This document shows, piece after piece, positions 8,697 to 17,647 of a DNA stretch of 64,000 bases. The number at the start of each line of letters is the position of its first letter. Position 1 is the first letter of the stretch. This DNA comes from Streptomyces sp. NBC_01268 (lineage in GTDB: Bacteria; Actinomycetota; Actinomycetes; Streptomycetales; Streptomycetaceae), in assembly GCF_036240795.1 (NCBI RefSeq), contig NZ_CP108454.1:62001-126000 (forward strand), read 5' to 3'. The notes below the pieces were generated by a model. That model did no database searches, was not told the DNA's origin, and saw nothing but the letters and a program-made list of their open reading frames with translations. The position numbers were made by a program, and so were the translations under genes.

Positions 8697-9959
8697 CTAC
8701 GGCTTGGCTGACGAGGTGATCGGCGACCCGGCCGGGGCTGCGGAGTCAGGCACCCCCGCGTAGTCGGGCAGCTCGATGCCGTTGATCGCGCGCTCGACCA
8801 GCTCGGCAAACCATTCGCTGGCGAAATCGGGGCGCGGCTCGGCGTCTGGCCCGGGGACGTCGCGGCTGCGGGCGTTCAATCGGCCGATCTCCTGGTTGGC
8901 CTCGACGAACGAGCGCATCCGCGCCTCGTAGCGGGCGAACCCGGTGTCGGGTTTCCAGTCGGCGGCGGCCAGCTCTCCGGCCAGCACGTAGGCGCCGACC
9001 AGTGCCAGCCCGGTGCCCTGCCCGGACATCGGCGACGAGCTGAACGCGGCGTCCCCGAGCAGCCCCACCCGTCCGCTCGACCAGCGGTCCATCACCACTT
9101 GGGCGACCTGGTCGAGGTAGAAGTCCGGGGTGTCGTCCAGGTGCGCGAGGATGTCCGGAGCCAGCCAGCCCAGGCCTTCCATCCGCTCACGCAGCAGGCG
9201 CTTCTGGGCCGCGACGTCACGGTAGTCGACGTCGAAGTCAGCGGAGGCGAAGTAGAACATGGTCATCGCCCGGGTGGCGTCCTGGATGGGTCGCAGGAGG
9301 GCTGAGCGCCCGGACTCCTGGTCCTGGTACTCGAGCAACCAGCGGTCCAGCCCGAACTCGTTGGGCACACTGTAGAAGGCCAGTACGTGCCCGAGGTGGC
9401 GGAGGAACCGCTCGTGCGGCCCGAAGGCCATCGCCCGCAGTGCCGAGTGCAGCCCGTCGGCTCCGACCACCAGGTCGAAGCGCCGCCGGTTGCCGCCCGC
9501 GAAGACCACGTCGACCCCGTCCGCGTCCTGGGCGAGCTCGGCGATTCGGTCGCCGAAGATGTACTCGACGCCGTCGCGGGTGTCGTCGTAGAGCAACTGG
9601 GACAGGTCTCCGCGCAGGATCTCAATGTCCGCGATGAACCCGTCGCCACCGTCGTCGTCCGCGCGGAAGGTCTCCAGCACCTGTCCGTCCGCGTCCACGG
9701 TGTGCGCGCCGGCGGTGTCGGTGCACGCCGCGCGGACCGCCGCGTCCAGCCCCATGCGCCCGATGACCTCCTTGGCGACCCCGCGCGCGTCCACCGCCTG
9801 CCCGCCGGGACGCAGCTCGGGAGCCCGCTCCACCACGGTCACCTCGGCCCCCCGCCGGCGCAGCCAGTGGGCCAGCGCGGGTCCCGCGATGCTCGCCCCC
9901 GCCACCAACACCCTGGGACCGCTCACCCGCGTCCGCCCCGCGGAGTCGTCGACGCCCAT
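8697..9959 (-). CDS. FAD-dependent aromatic-type monooxygenase
   Basis: A 420-aa flavoprotein of the p-hydroxybenzoate hydroxylase fold, of the kind that oxidises aromatic substrates or antibiotics with NAD(P)H and O2. The ATG at 9959 is fixed by AGGAGG seven bases upstream. Motifs: the Rossmann GXGXXG variant [17 protein letters not shown] (from residue 21), the DG motif [12 protein letters not shown] in the middle, and the GD motif [18 protein letters not shown] near residue 305. No signal peptide. No regulator gene adjoins it; the upstream neighbour is transposon debris. The substrate cannot be read from sequence, and TetX-like drug oxidation and secondary metabolism are both possible. Confidence 0.88.
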   Translation of the reverse strand: MGVDDSAGRTRVSGPRVLVAGASIAGPALAHWLRRRGAEVTVVERAPELRPGGQAVDARGVAKEVIGRMGLDAAVRAACTDTAGAHTVDADGQVLETFRADDDGGDGFIADIEILRGDLSQLLYDDTRDGVEYIFGDRIAELAQDADGVDVVFAGGNRRRFDLVVGADGLHSALRAMAFGPHERFLRHLGHVLAFYSVPNEFGLDRWLLEYQDQESGRSALLRPIQDATRAMTMFYFASADFDVDYRDVAAQKRLLRERMEGLGWLAPDILAHLDDTPDFYLDQVAQVVMDRWSSGRVGLLGDAAFSSSPMSGQGTGLALVGAYVLAGELAAADWKPDTGFARYEARMRSFVEANQEIGRLNARSRDVPGPDAEPRPDFASEWFAELVERAINGIELPDYAGVPDSAAPAGSPITSSAKP

Positions 9960-10404
9960 CACTGCCTCCTCGTGCTTCCTCCCGTGCTGGAACGATCCCA
10001 GCACAGGCCCACCGCTGTCGGTGGATCCAGCGGTATCGACTGCGGATCCGCACACAACTCATCGGTATACGCGGCCGCACCGTAGCCTGCGGTCCTACCG
10101 TCTTCTTCGCTGCCTGCGCCCGCTTGATCGCCTCGCGCTGCGCCTTGCCGTACCGCTTCTTCGGCTGCTGCCCGCGTGCCGGCTTCGCGGCCTTCTGTGC
10201 CGGGGTCTGACCCACGCCCGGATCGTAGAGGCCGGCGTCCGGTGGGCGACGCGCACCACGCTCGCCGGAGGTCCGGGACCACAGCGCGCCGATGCGGACC
10301 GGGGCGCGCACGGCGCGTTGAGCGACGCACGAGGCACCGCGCTCACCGCACCGTGGAGCGCACCCTGGACTCCACCCGCATCCGCTGCGCAGCTCGAAGG
10401 CCTC
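9960..10404. other. decayed DNA between monooxygenase and IS remnant
   Basis: The only protein-like piece is on the minus strand at about 10,090-10,230, a basic tail ([19 protein letters not shown], then [15 protein letters not shown]) of unknown family without start or context. The rest shows nothing recognisable apart from the promoter region of the monooxygenase gene. Confidence 0.4.
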
Positions 10405-10740
10405 CCCTAGGACTGCCCTGCCCCCCATGTGATCAGCCCCGCCACGTCCGCGCGGCCTGCAATACTGCTCCAGTACACGCGCCCAGGTGCCGTCGCGCTG
10501 CCAGCGCCGGAACAGGCTGTACGCGGACTCCCACGGACCGTACCGCTCGGGTATGTCACGCCACGGCGTGCCTGTTGCGTACGCCACCGGACCGCATGGA
10601 TCTGATCGCGTCGTGTCCACTCCGTCGGCCGGCCGCGCTTCCGCGCAGTCGGCAACAACGGCTCCAGAGCCGCCCATTGCCTCTCGGTCAGATCTCCCCG
10701 TCCACCCGGCGATCACCTCAGGACAAGATCCACTTTCAAG
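10405..10740 (-). mobile_element. broken IS5-family copy, frameshifted
   Basis: Read on the minus strand from 10,740, it shows the end sequence GAAAGTGGATCTTGTC and then the transposase N-terminus [21 protein letters not shown] frame change leads to [20 protein letters not shown] and [17 protein letters not shown], after which the copy stops near 10,405. It lacks all catalytic blocks. It is a relative of the intact element at 5.9 kb. Confidence 0.85.
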
Positions 10741-10845
10741 TGGACCCTAGTCGAGGCCCCTCGGGGTGCTGGCGTCTTCCGGCGCGGTTTCCCGACTTCG
10801 CCACCAGCGAGGGCGCGGCCGAACCCGAGCGGGCGTGTCCGTCCC

Positions 10846-11613
10846 TCACGGCGTCCCCGGTGCCGGCCGTACCGCCGCCAGGACGCCGATCTTGTCGATG
10901 CGGTGCTCTGGGTTGCCCTGGGCGTCCCGCCAGTAGTTGCCCGCCGCGTTGTCCTCCGGCGTCGCGCAGGTGGACAGCGTGATCATCGCGCGAGTGGGCT
11001 TCTCACCCGGCTCTCCGGGCACGGCGGCCCGCTGCTCGGCGAGGGAGCGGGCCGAGCGGAACGAGGTCACCCGGGTCTTGACGATCCGGTACTCGTACGC
11101 GCTGCCGCTGGCCGTCACGACGACCCGGTCGCCCACGTCGACGGCGGGCAGATCCTGCAGCGGCCCGCCCGCCGAGATCCGGTGTCCGGTCACCAGATAG
11201 TTGCCGATCTCTCCCGGCCCCACACCGCCCCGCTCCCCGTACGGGCTCGCGGCCATCCCACGGTCCTGGATCCGTGTGCCGGCCCGGTCGTCGGTCGTCC
11301 CCTCGAACGGTACGACGCGCAGGTCGACCACACCGATCGACGGGATGTCCAGCTCGGCGGCCCGTGAGCGGGCGACGGGCGGCGGCGTCGGCGAGTGGCT
11401 CGGCGCGGGCACCTGCCTCAGGGAGAGAGCCTGGTCGGATGTGCGTACCGCCTCCGGGGCGCCCGTCCGGGAGCCCGAGGAGGAACAGCCCACGAGCACG
11501 CCGACGACCGTCGCGAGGGCCGCGAGGACGGCGACGGCCCCGTGCCGACGGGACCGGGCCACGCCCCCCGGCCGTCGGGCCGACGAGGTCGCGCCTCCAC
11601 GCGTGATGACCAT
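10846..11613 (-). CDS. membrane-anchored sortase-like transpeptidase
   Basis: An exported sortase, most like class E/F enzymes of actinobacteria, that would attach surface proteins to the cell wall. Catalytic residues are in order: His in LVTGHRISAGG, Cys in ITLSTCATPEDN and a downstream Arg in NPEHRIDK. A hydrophobic segment (VAVLAALATVVGVLVGC) ends in a lipobox-like Gly-Cys, so the protein could be a lipoprotein or signal-anchored. A Pro/Ser linker precedes the core. The ATG at 11,613 gives 255 aa; a GTG at 11,715 would add 34 residues and cannot be excluded. No LPXTG-type substrate gene sits next to it. Divergent from the gene at 11,759. Confidence 0.85.
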   Translation of the reverse strand: MVITRGGATSSARRPGGVARSRRHGAVAVLAALATVVGVLVGCSSSGSRTGAPEAVRTSDQALSLRQVPAPSHSPTPPPVARSRAAELDIPSIGVVDLRVVPFEGTTDDRAGTRIQDRGMAASPYGERGGVGPGEIGNYLVTGHRISAGGPLQDLPAVDVGDRVVVTASGSAYEYRIVKTRVTSFRSARSLAEQRAAVPGEPGEKPTRAMITLSTCATPEDNAAGNYWRDAQGNPEHRIDKIGVLAAVRPAPGTP

Positions 11614-11758
11614 GAGGCGTCCCAGTGCTCCGGTCGGGCGGAGCCCGGGCAGCAGGCGCCACCTCTGGGGCACACCCGACACCTCCACGCTACGCGCTGC
11701 CGCCGGACGCGGCACGGCGCCCCTGATCGCGACACGGGGAGGGTGGGAGGATGACCCG

Positions 11759-12190
11759 ATGGGGATGATCGACAGCGACGGCGAGACCGTCCAGTACGTA
11801 CGGTTCCAGTCGCCTCACCGGAACAGCAGGGGCCACTTCACCGGCGTCTTCGGGCTCGTGAACAACCTGGCGCGCGAGGGCAGGCTCTCGGACCGACAGG
11901 AGTCCTTCCGCCGCACCAACAACAGCTGGTACGACGCGGCGTACACCGACCCCTCGACCGTTGACCCCACCGTCTACGACGACGCGATCAACCCTGGCGC
12001 CGCGGCGTGGTTCAAGCCGTCGGCCGCACATCTCCTCGCTCGGGTCCCCGGCTATCTGGAGATTCTGGCCGCTCACGGCGTCGATTGCCGGGTTCTGCGT
12101 TCCGCGGATCCAGGGCGCGTCGTCTACGAGGACGACGTACAGGTCGTGGTCGTGCCACACGTGTCGGATTCCACGGCTCTCGACGCATGA
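11759..12190 (+). CDS. conserved hypothetical protein (143 aa)
   Basis: ATG 11,759 follows GGGAGG with eight bases of spacing. The 143-aa product has no signal peptide or membrane helix and contains Tyr/Trp/Asn-rich stretches (RRTNNSWYDAAYTDPS, INPGAAAWFKPSAAHLL) and a C-terminal beta strand (VQVVVVPH). It looks like a small intracellular protein of unknown role, as found in many streptomycetes. Divergent from the sortase with under 150 bases between, so the two may share a promoter region. Confidence 0.65.
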   Translation: MGMIDSDGETVQYVRFQSPHRNSRGHFTGVFGLVNNLAREGRLSDRQESFRRTNNSWYDAAYTDPSTVDPTVYDDAINPGAAAWFKPSAAHLLARVPGYLEILAAHGVDCRVLRSADPGRVVYEDDVQVVVVPHVSDSTALDA

Positions 12191-12327
12191 CCTGCTGAGC
12201 GACGGCCCGGCCGCGCGTCAGGTGTCGACGGGCAGTTCTGTGTGCCCACTCGCCGAGCCAATTGCCATGCGCATGTCGCCGTGAGGTATGACTGGCCGTG
12301 CCACGGATCCGCCGTGAGCAGATCAGG

Positions 12328-15300
12328 ATGCATTCCCAAAAGGACATTGTGAGACAGATATTCATAAGAGCATCAGTCACGGCAGTCGCCTGCCTGTTGC
12401 TCACGTCCGTCGTCGCCCCGACGCAGGCCGCCGCCGCGACACAGCCGTCCGTGTGGGTCGCGAGCGGGGCCGACCACGTCTTCTCGTCGTCGCCCGCCCC
12501 CCAACGGCCGACGAACGCGGTGACGCTGTTCGCAGCGCGCAACGAGGTCCAGGCCGCCCAGATCGTCGTCCGCTCGGGCGAGACGCTGAGTGGCGTGTCG
12601 GTGCAGGCGAGCGACCTCGCCGGGCCGGGGGGAGCAGTGATCCCGTCCTCCCGGATCACCGTGAACCGTGAGTACAACCACCCGAACATCGCGAAGGTCC
12701 AGACCGGACGCCAGCAGGAGCCGCCGAACGGCGGCACGAGCTACTACGACGCGCTCGTCGGCAACGCCCCCTACCAGCTGGCACCGAACACGACGCAGCC
12801 CTATCACTACAGCGTGGCGGTGCCCACCGGGCAGGCGCCCGGCACCTACACCGGCAAAGCCACCGTGCAGAGCTCGGCCGGCCCGGTGGACGTGCCCGTC
12901 TCCGTGAAGGTGTACGACACCGAGCTGCCCCCGACGAACCGCTCGACGTTCCGGATGAACAACTGGTTCACCTCGGTCGGCTGGGACTACCAGTGGACGG
13001 CGACGTCCATCCCCGACCAGTACGGTGTCGCGGACTTCTCCCCCGAGTGGTGGACGCTCATGGGGAACTTCGCCAAGAACCACGCCAAGCACCGCAACAA
13101 CGTCATCTACGCGGACTTCCAGGCCCTGTCCATCCCGGACACCACGCTCGTGAACGGCACGTACACGTTCACCTGGACGAACTTCGACCGCTTCGTCCAG
13201 CTCTTCCAGGACGCCGGGGCACTCCAGTACATCTACACCCCCACCCTCGTCGAGGACGCCGGCCGCAAGGTCGAGGCGCTCGTCAGCGACGGCAAGGGCG
13301 GGGTGAAGATGAACTACCTGACGCCCGGCACGCCCGAGGCCACCGCGTACCTCGACACCGTGCTCCCGGCGCTGAAGGCCCACCTCGACTCCAAGTGCCT
13401 GGACGCGGGGCCGACCTGCGCACCGGGCCGCCGGTGGAGCGACGTGTTCTATATGAGCGCGGTCGACGAGCCCTACCGCGCGGACCAGACCCAGGTCTCC
13501 GCCGCGCGCTGGCTGTACGAGCGCTTCCACGCGTACTTCCCCCAGGGGCAGTCGAACGAGGCGCACCACGAGGCCGTGCCCGCCCTGGACGACGTCCTCG
13601 GCACCGTCACGCCGCTGGCCAACGATCACTACGACGAGAACGCCGGCTACTACCAGAGCCAGCGACTCGCCGGAAAGGATCTCTGGCTCTACTACTGCAT
13701 CGGCCCGCAGGACCGCCACCTGAACCGCTTCATCAGCTACCCGCTCTCCGACTCCCGACTGACACCGTGGATGGTCTCGGCGGTCGGCGGCAACGGAGCC
13801 CTGCACTGGGGCTGGAACATCTGGACCTGGCCGGTGGGCAGCCCCGCGACCCGCTACGACCACATCGACACGTTCGACGGCTGGACCAACGGGGACCCGT
13901 TCCTGGTGCGCCCGAACAAGAACGCCCTCGATGTCTACGACAGCATGCGCAGTGAGGCGCTGCTGGCCGGCATCCAGGACTACGAGCTGCTGACCCGCCT
14001 CGCCGCCGACAAGCCGGTCCTGGCCCGGGCGCTGACCTCGTCCCTGATCACGAACACCACCGAGACCACCACCTCGGGTGCGGAACTCGACCACCGCCAC
14101 AAGCAGATCCTGGACGCGCTCACCACCCAGGGCGCCGACGCCTCCTACCCGTTCGCCGAGGACTTCGCCTCCGGCGGCGACGGGGAGTGGCGGCACACCC
14201 GCGGCTCCTGGGCGGTCACCGGCGACCAGGCGTATGCGCAGAGCGACACCGCCGCCAACTGGGACACGGTCTCCGCGGTGGCCGGCCGGGCCTACGGTGA
14301 CGTCGCGGCCTCCGTCGACGTCCGGATCACCGGCGTCAACGCGGATGGCGGCAACACCAACTGGGCCGGCCTGACCGTCCACAGCCAGAACCCCACCGAC
14401 CGGCAGACCGGCTACCTGGTGGCCCTGCGCAACAACGGCGAGGTCTTCGTCCACCGCAGCGGCACCGACCTCGCCAAGGCGCAGGTGCCCGGATACACCC
14501 CCGGTCAGACGGTCACCCTGCGGGCCGTCACCCGCGGCTCCACCCTCACGGTGTACGCGGGCGCGACGCAGCTGATCTCCCTCACCGACGCGAGCTACCC
14601 CGTCGGCAACGTCGGCCTCGCCACCGGCGGCGCGAGCGCCCGGTTCGACAACGTGCGGCTCAACCCCGGCACCAACCCCGTCGAGAACGGCACCGTCACC
14701 GCCTCCAGCAGCTACGAGGCCGACGGCTGGAGCAGCAAGGCCCTCACCGACGGCCGCCGCTCCCTGCCCACCGGCACCAACGGCTGGACCAGCATCGACA
14801 ACCTCTCCGTCGACCACACCGAATCGGTGACCGTGGACCTCGGTGCGGCTCGCCGGATCGGCCGCCTGGACCTCTTCGGCCGCGCCGACGGCGCCAACAC
14901 CGGGCTCGGCTTCCCCGTCGACTTCACCGTCCAGGTGTCCGCCGACAAGGCCACCTGGACCACCGTCGCCGACCAGCACGACTACCCGAGGCCCGGCGCC
15001 GGCGCGCAGGCCTTCCCGTTCGCGGCCACCGACGTGCGCTACGTCAGGGTCACCGGGACGAAGCTGCGCCAGGACCCGCGCGGCAACTTCCACCTGCAAC
15101 TGGCCGAGATCGAGGCCGCCGGCGAGGAACTGGCCGCCAACCGGCCGGTGAGCACGTCGAGTTCGATCGAGGGCTCGGGCTGGAAGCGCACCGCCGCCAC
15201 CGATGGCGTACGGAACTCGGCACTGGGCTACTCGATGGGCTGGAGCAGCCTCAAGTCCCCCACGGCGACGGCCAACGAGTCGATCACCGTCGACCTCCAG

Positions 15301-15579
15301 GGACCGAGCCTGATCAGCCAGGTCCGGCTCACTCCGCGCACCGACGGCGTGAACACGGGGCTCGGCTTCCCCGTCGACTTCACCGTCCAGGTCTCCCCCG
15401 ACAACGTCACCTGGACCACCGTCGCCGACAAGCGCGACCACCCGAGGCCCGACGCCTCCGCCCAGACCTTCCCGTTCGCGCCCACCAAGGCCCGCTACGT
15501 GAAGATCACCGGCACCAAGCTCAGCGCCGACCAGTTCGGTGACTACTACATGCAGCTCGGCGAGATCGGCGTCAGCTGA
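12328..15579 (+). CDS. secreted DUF4091/GH123-like glycoside hydrolase with two discoidin domains
   Basis: A 1,083-aa exported protein; an alternative GTG at 12,298 adds 10 residues. A signal peptide covers about residues 1-40 (ACLLLTSVVAPTQAAAA). Next comes a beta-sandwich (about 45-200), then a TIM-barrel-like region (about 205-560) with SAVDEPYRAD and ALHWGWNIWTWP, matching the DUF4091 family related to beta-N-acetylgalactosaminidases of GH123. A LamG-like concanavalin domain follows (about 610-785), and two F5/8 type C discoidin domains (about 790-930 and 930-1083) share the repeated block NTGLGFPVDFTVQVS. The likely role is extracellular attack on an amino-sugar polymer or glycan, with the C-terminal modules binding carbohydrate. 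Monocistronic, closed by a strong hairpin. Confidence 0.85.
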   Translation: MHSQKDIVRQIFIRASVTAVACLLLTSVVAPTQAAAATQPSVWVASGADHVFSSSPAPQRPTNAVTLFAARNEVQAAQIVVRSGETLSGVSVQASDLAGPGGAVIPSSRITVNREYNHPNIAKVQTGRQQEPPNGGTSYYDALVGNAPYQLAPNTTQPYHYSVAVPTGQAPGTYTGKATVQSSAGPVDVPVSVKVYDTELPPTNRSTFRMNNWFTSVGWDYQWTATSIPDQYGVADFSPEWWTLMGNFAKNHAKHRNNVIYADFQALSIPDTTLVNGTYTFTWTNFDRFVQLFQDAGALQYIYTPTLVEDAGRKVEALVSDGKGGVKMNYLTPGTPEATAYLDTVLPALKAHLDSKCLDAGPTCAPGRRWSDVFYMSAVDEPYRADQTQVSAARWLYERFHAYFPQGQSNEAHHEAVPALDDVLGTVTPLANDHYDENAGYYQSQRLAGKDLWLYYCIGPQDRHLNRFISYPLSDSRLTPWMVSAVGGNGALHWGWNIWTWPVGSPATRYDHIDTFDGWTNGDPFLVRPNKNALDVYDSMRSEALLAGIQDYELLTRLAADKPVLARALTSSLITNTTETTTSGAELDHRHKQILDALTTQGADASYPFAEDFASGGDGEWRHTRGSWAVTGDQAYAQSDTAANWDTVSAVAGRAYGDVAASVDVRITGVNADGGNTNWAGLTVHSQNPTDRQTGYLVALRNNGEVFVHRSGTDLAKAQVPGYTPGQTVTLRAVTRGSTLTVYAGATQLISLTDASYPVGNVGLATGGASARFDNVRLNPGTNPVENGTVTASSSYEADGWSSKALTDGRRSLPTGTNGWTSIDNLSVDHTESVTVDLGAARRIGRLDLFGRADGANTGLGFPVDFTVQVSADKATWTTVADQHDYPRPGAGAQAFPFAATDVRYVRVTGTKLRQDPRGNFHLQLAEIEAAGEELAANRPVSTSSSIEGSGWKRTAATDGVRNSALGYSMGWSSLKSPTATANESITVDLQGPSLISQVRLTPRTDGVNTGLGFPVDFTVQVSPDNVTWTTVADKRDHPRPDASAQTFPFAPTKARYVKITGTKLSADQFGDYYMQLGEIGVS

Positions 15580-15594
15580 CGTCCGGATCGTCAT

Positions 15595-15635
15595 GACGGC
15601 CCCGGACCCGGCGATGCGCCGGGGCCGGGGCCGTC
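15595..15635 (+). terminator. long hairpin after the glycosidase gene
   Basis: GACGGCCCCGG (15,595-15,605) pairs with CCGGGGCCGTC (15,625-15,635), and the inner arms CCCGGCG/CGCCGGG extend the stem around an ATG loop. It begins 16 bases after the stop. Confidence 0.85.
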
Positions 15636-15640
15636 CTCTT

Positions 15641-16448
15641 GGCAGTGTCTGATGGCTCTTGCCCGGGTGGTGGATCTACCGCTGTTCCGGGCAGGAGTTC
15701 GTCTTGGTGCGTCGGCATGAACTGACGAATGCTCAGTGGGAACGGATAGCCCCGCTGCTGCCGGAGACCGGAAACCCGGGCGGGCGGTGGGCTGATCACC
15801 GCACCGTGGTCAACGGTGTGTTCTACCGGACACGGACCGGGATTCCCTGGCGTGACCTGCGCGAACGCTACGGAACCTGGCAGACCGTCTACGAACGTCA
15901 CCGCCGCTGGTCGGCCGACGGCACCTGGTCGAGAATCCTGCGCGCCTTGCAGACCGGTGCCGACGCCACCGCGTCGGCTGCGGACGGCGAGTGTGCGGTG
16001 AACATCGACTCGACGACCTGCCGGGCCCACCAGCACGCGGCAGGAGCCCGGCACGCTCCCCCGACCGACCATCCCGAAAAAGGGGCGGCGCACGTGTGGA
16101 CGAAGACGGGCGTGCGGCCCTGGGACGTTCCCGGGGCGGACTGACCAGCAAGGTCCACCTGCTGGCCGACGACCGCTGCCGGCCTCTGGTCTGGCTGACC
16201 TCGCCCGGTCAGCACGGGGACAGTCCGGTGTTCATCCCGCTCATGCAGGCCCTCAAGGTGGCCCGCACCGGGCGAGGGCGTCCCCGGACCCGACCGGACC
16301 GGGCCCGCGGCGACAAGGAAAGCTGAAGCAACACCGGGCCGTCGCCACGCGATACGACAAACGCGACTACAACTTCAACGGCACCCTGACCACCGCAGCC
16401 ATCAGGATGTGGCTCCGCGACCTCATCAAAGAGCCGTCAGACACGGCC
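15641..16448 (+). mobile_element. defective IS5-family element bounded by inverted repeats
   Basis: Left end GGCAGTGTCTGATGGCTCTT (15,641-15,660) and right end AAGAGCCGTCAGACACGGCC (16,429-16,448) match at 18 of 20 positions as inverted repeats. Both ends are present, but the transposase inside is broken. The right end touches the stop codon of the DUF2809 gene. No target duplication is obvious. Confidence 0.88.
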
Positions 16449-16450
16449 TA
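15704..16450 (+). pseudogene. frameshifted IS5-family transposase
   Basis: The first frame (15,704-16,144) gives ELTNAQWERIAPLLPETG, WRDLRERYGTWQTVYERHRRW and [16 protein letters not shown] second frame continues from about 16,115 with RGGLTSKVHLLADD and GQHGDSPVFIPLMQALK. A third from about 16,322 gives [15 protein letters not shown] to the end. The second catalytic Asp block and most of the C-terminal core are deleted between frames two and three. Inactive. Confidence 0.9.
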
Positions 16451-16921
16451 GGTCGCCCCGGTGCGCGTGCTGCGCCGGGCCCGCCGCAGCACAAAGTGGA
16501 CCAGCCAGCCCGCAGCGGCGCCGACCGTGTACCAGGCCAGGTCGGGCGTGTTGAAGGTGGAGCCCAGCACGAGACGGGCGAGGGTGCTGCGCCGGGAGAG
16601 CTCCGCGGGCACCGGACCGAGCTGGAGGAACTCGACCGCCCAGCTGGCGGTGAGCGCGATCGCGGCGGCTCGCGCGGGCGACAGCCGCGGGGCGGCCGCG
16701 ACGACGAGCGTCACAAGAAGGACGGTGTACAGCGCATCGCCGCCGTACTTGGCCACGTCCCCCGCCGCCATCGCCCTGAGCCCCAGCCCCGCGCCGACGG
16801 TCAGCGCAGCGGCCACCACCGCCACCGCACGGGTACGGGTACGGGACGGCCTGGCAGGGGCGCGGTCCGGTGCGGCGGGGTCCGGGGTCGCACGGTCGGG
16901 ATTCGCTGGTGCGGAGGCCAT
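16448..16921 (-). CDS. DUF2809 membrane protein
   Basis: A 157-aa membrane protein. After a Pro/Ala/Arg-rich N-terminus come four hydrophobic segments, with the family features DALYTVLLVTLV, SWAVEFLQLGPVP and NTPDLAWYTVGAAAGWLVHF, the last two typical of DUF2809. Function unknown. The ATG at 16,921 is chosen where the protein-like composition starts. The TAG stop (16,450-16,448) coincides with the right end of the neighbouring insertion sequence, so the last residues may have been changed by the insertion, although the length fits the family. Confidence 0.75.
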   Translation of the reverse strand: MASAPANPDRATPDPAAPDRAPARPSRTRTRAVAVVAAALTVGAGLGLRAMAAGDVAKYGGDALYTVLLVTLVVAAAPRLSPARAAAIALTASWAVEFLQLGPVPAELSRRSTLARLVLGSTFNTPDLAWYTVGAAAGWLVHFVLRRARRSTRTGAT

Positions 16922-17647
16922 CCAGCCATGGTGCCGGATGGCAGTCCGGGCCACGGACTGGGGCCGGTGCAGCGGGGGCGGGCAAGACCCGAAGGAAACG
17001 CCCCTGGTTCGGCCTGGGCGCAGTCGAATGCGTGGCGGCGAGCCGTTGCACAGCGGTGACCTCTGGCGTACGGGCGGAACCGCGCGCACCGCAGAGCCCC
17101 GAGTCACGCCCTCAGACGAGGCGGGGCCACGTACGCCACGCCGGGCTCTGGAGCGATCGCCTCACTCGTCCTCGCGTCCGTGCAGTACGCAGTGAAGGCG
17201 TCGGCGGTGCTGAACGGTTCGGCGCACAACTCCACCAGCTTGCCACCGCGTACCCGGGAGATCTCGGCAGCGAGGCTCGTACGCATCACCACGCCCCGCC
17301 GACGGACGCCGCGAGAGCGAGGATCGCCTCGCTTCGTGAGCATCGTCCGGGTCCAGGCCGGTCGCCCCTCCCATGGTGTGGAACGGCACGGGGGCCCAGT
17401 GCGCTGCGGCCGTCCGCCCGACCCTCCGCAGTCACCCGGTCGATGGCCGCACGGGAAGGCTCACTGATCTATGGGGTCTCGTCAGCGCCGGCGCCGCGAC
17501 GTGTGCATGGGCTTGTCACTTCGGCCGTCTCGCGTACATGAACGGCCTCGTCCAGACCGGCGTGCTGTCAGGATGCCTCAGTGGCAGGCGCGAGCACCGT
17601 GCCAGAGGGCCGTGCTCGTCGTCCCCTCGCAGCCGCGCACGAGCTGG
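16922..17647. other. mostly non-coding, possible gene remnant
   Basis: On the minus strand, 17,104-17,390 has coding-like composition in two frames (EAILALAASVGGAW in one, then MRTSLAAEISRVRGGKLVEL and a tail to 17,104), as if a frameshift split a C-terminal fragment. No family is recognised and no start is seen. Nothing else in the stretch is convincing. Confidence 0.35.

Noticed and set aside
12373..15594. A 1,073-codon open frame antisense to the secreted glycosidase gene
   Set aside because: Its composition (runs of Gly, Val, Arg, Asp) is what third-position GC bias produces opposite a real gene. The plus strand has clear signal peptide, DUF4091 and discoidin domains.
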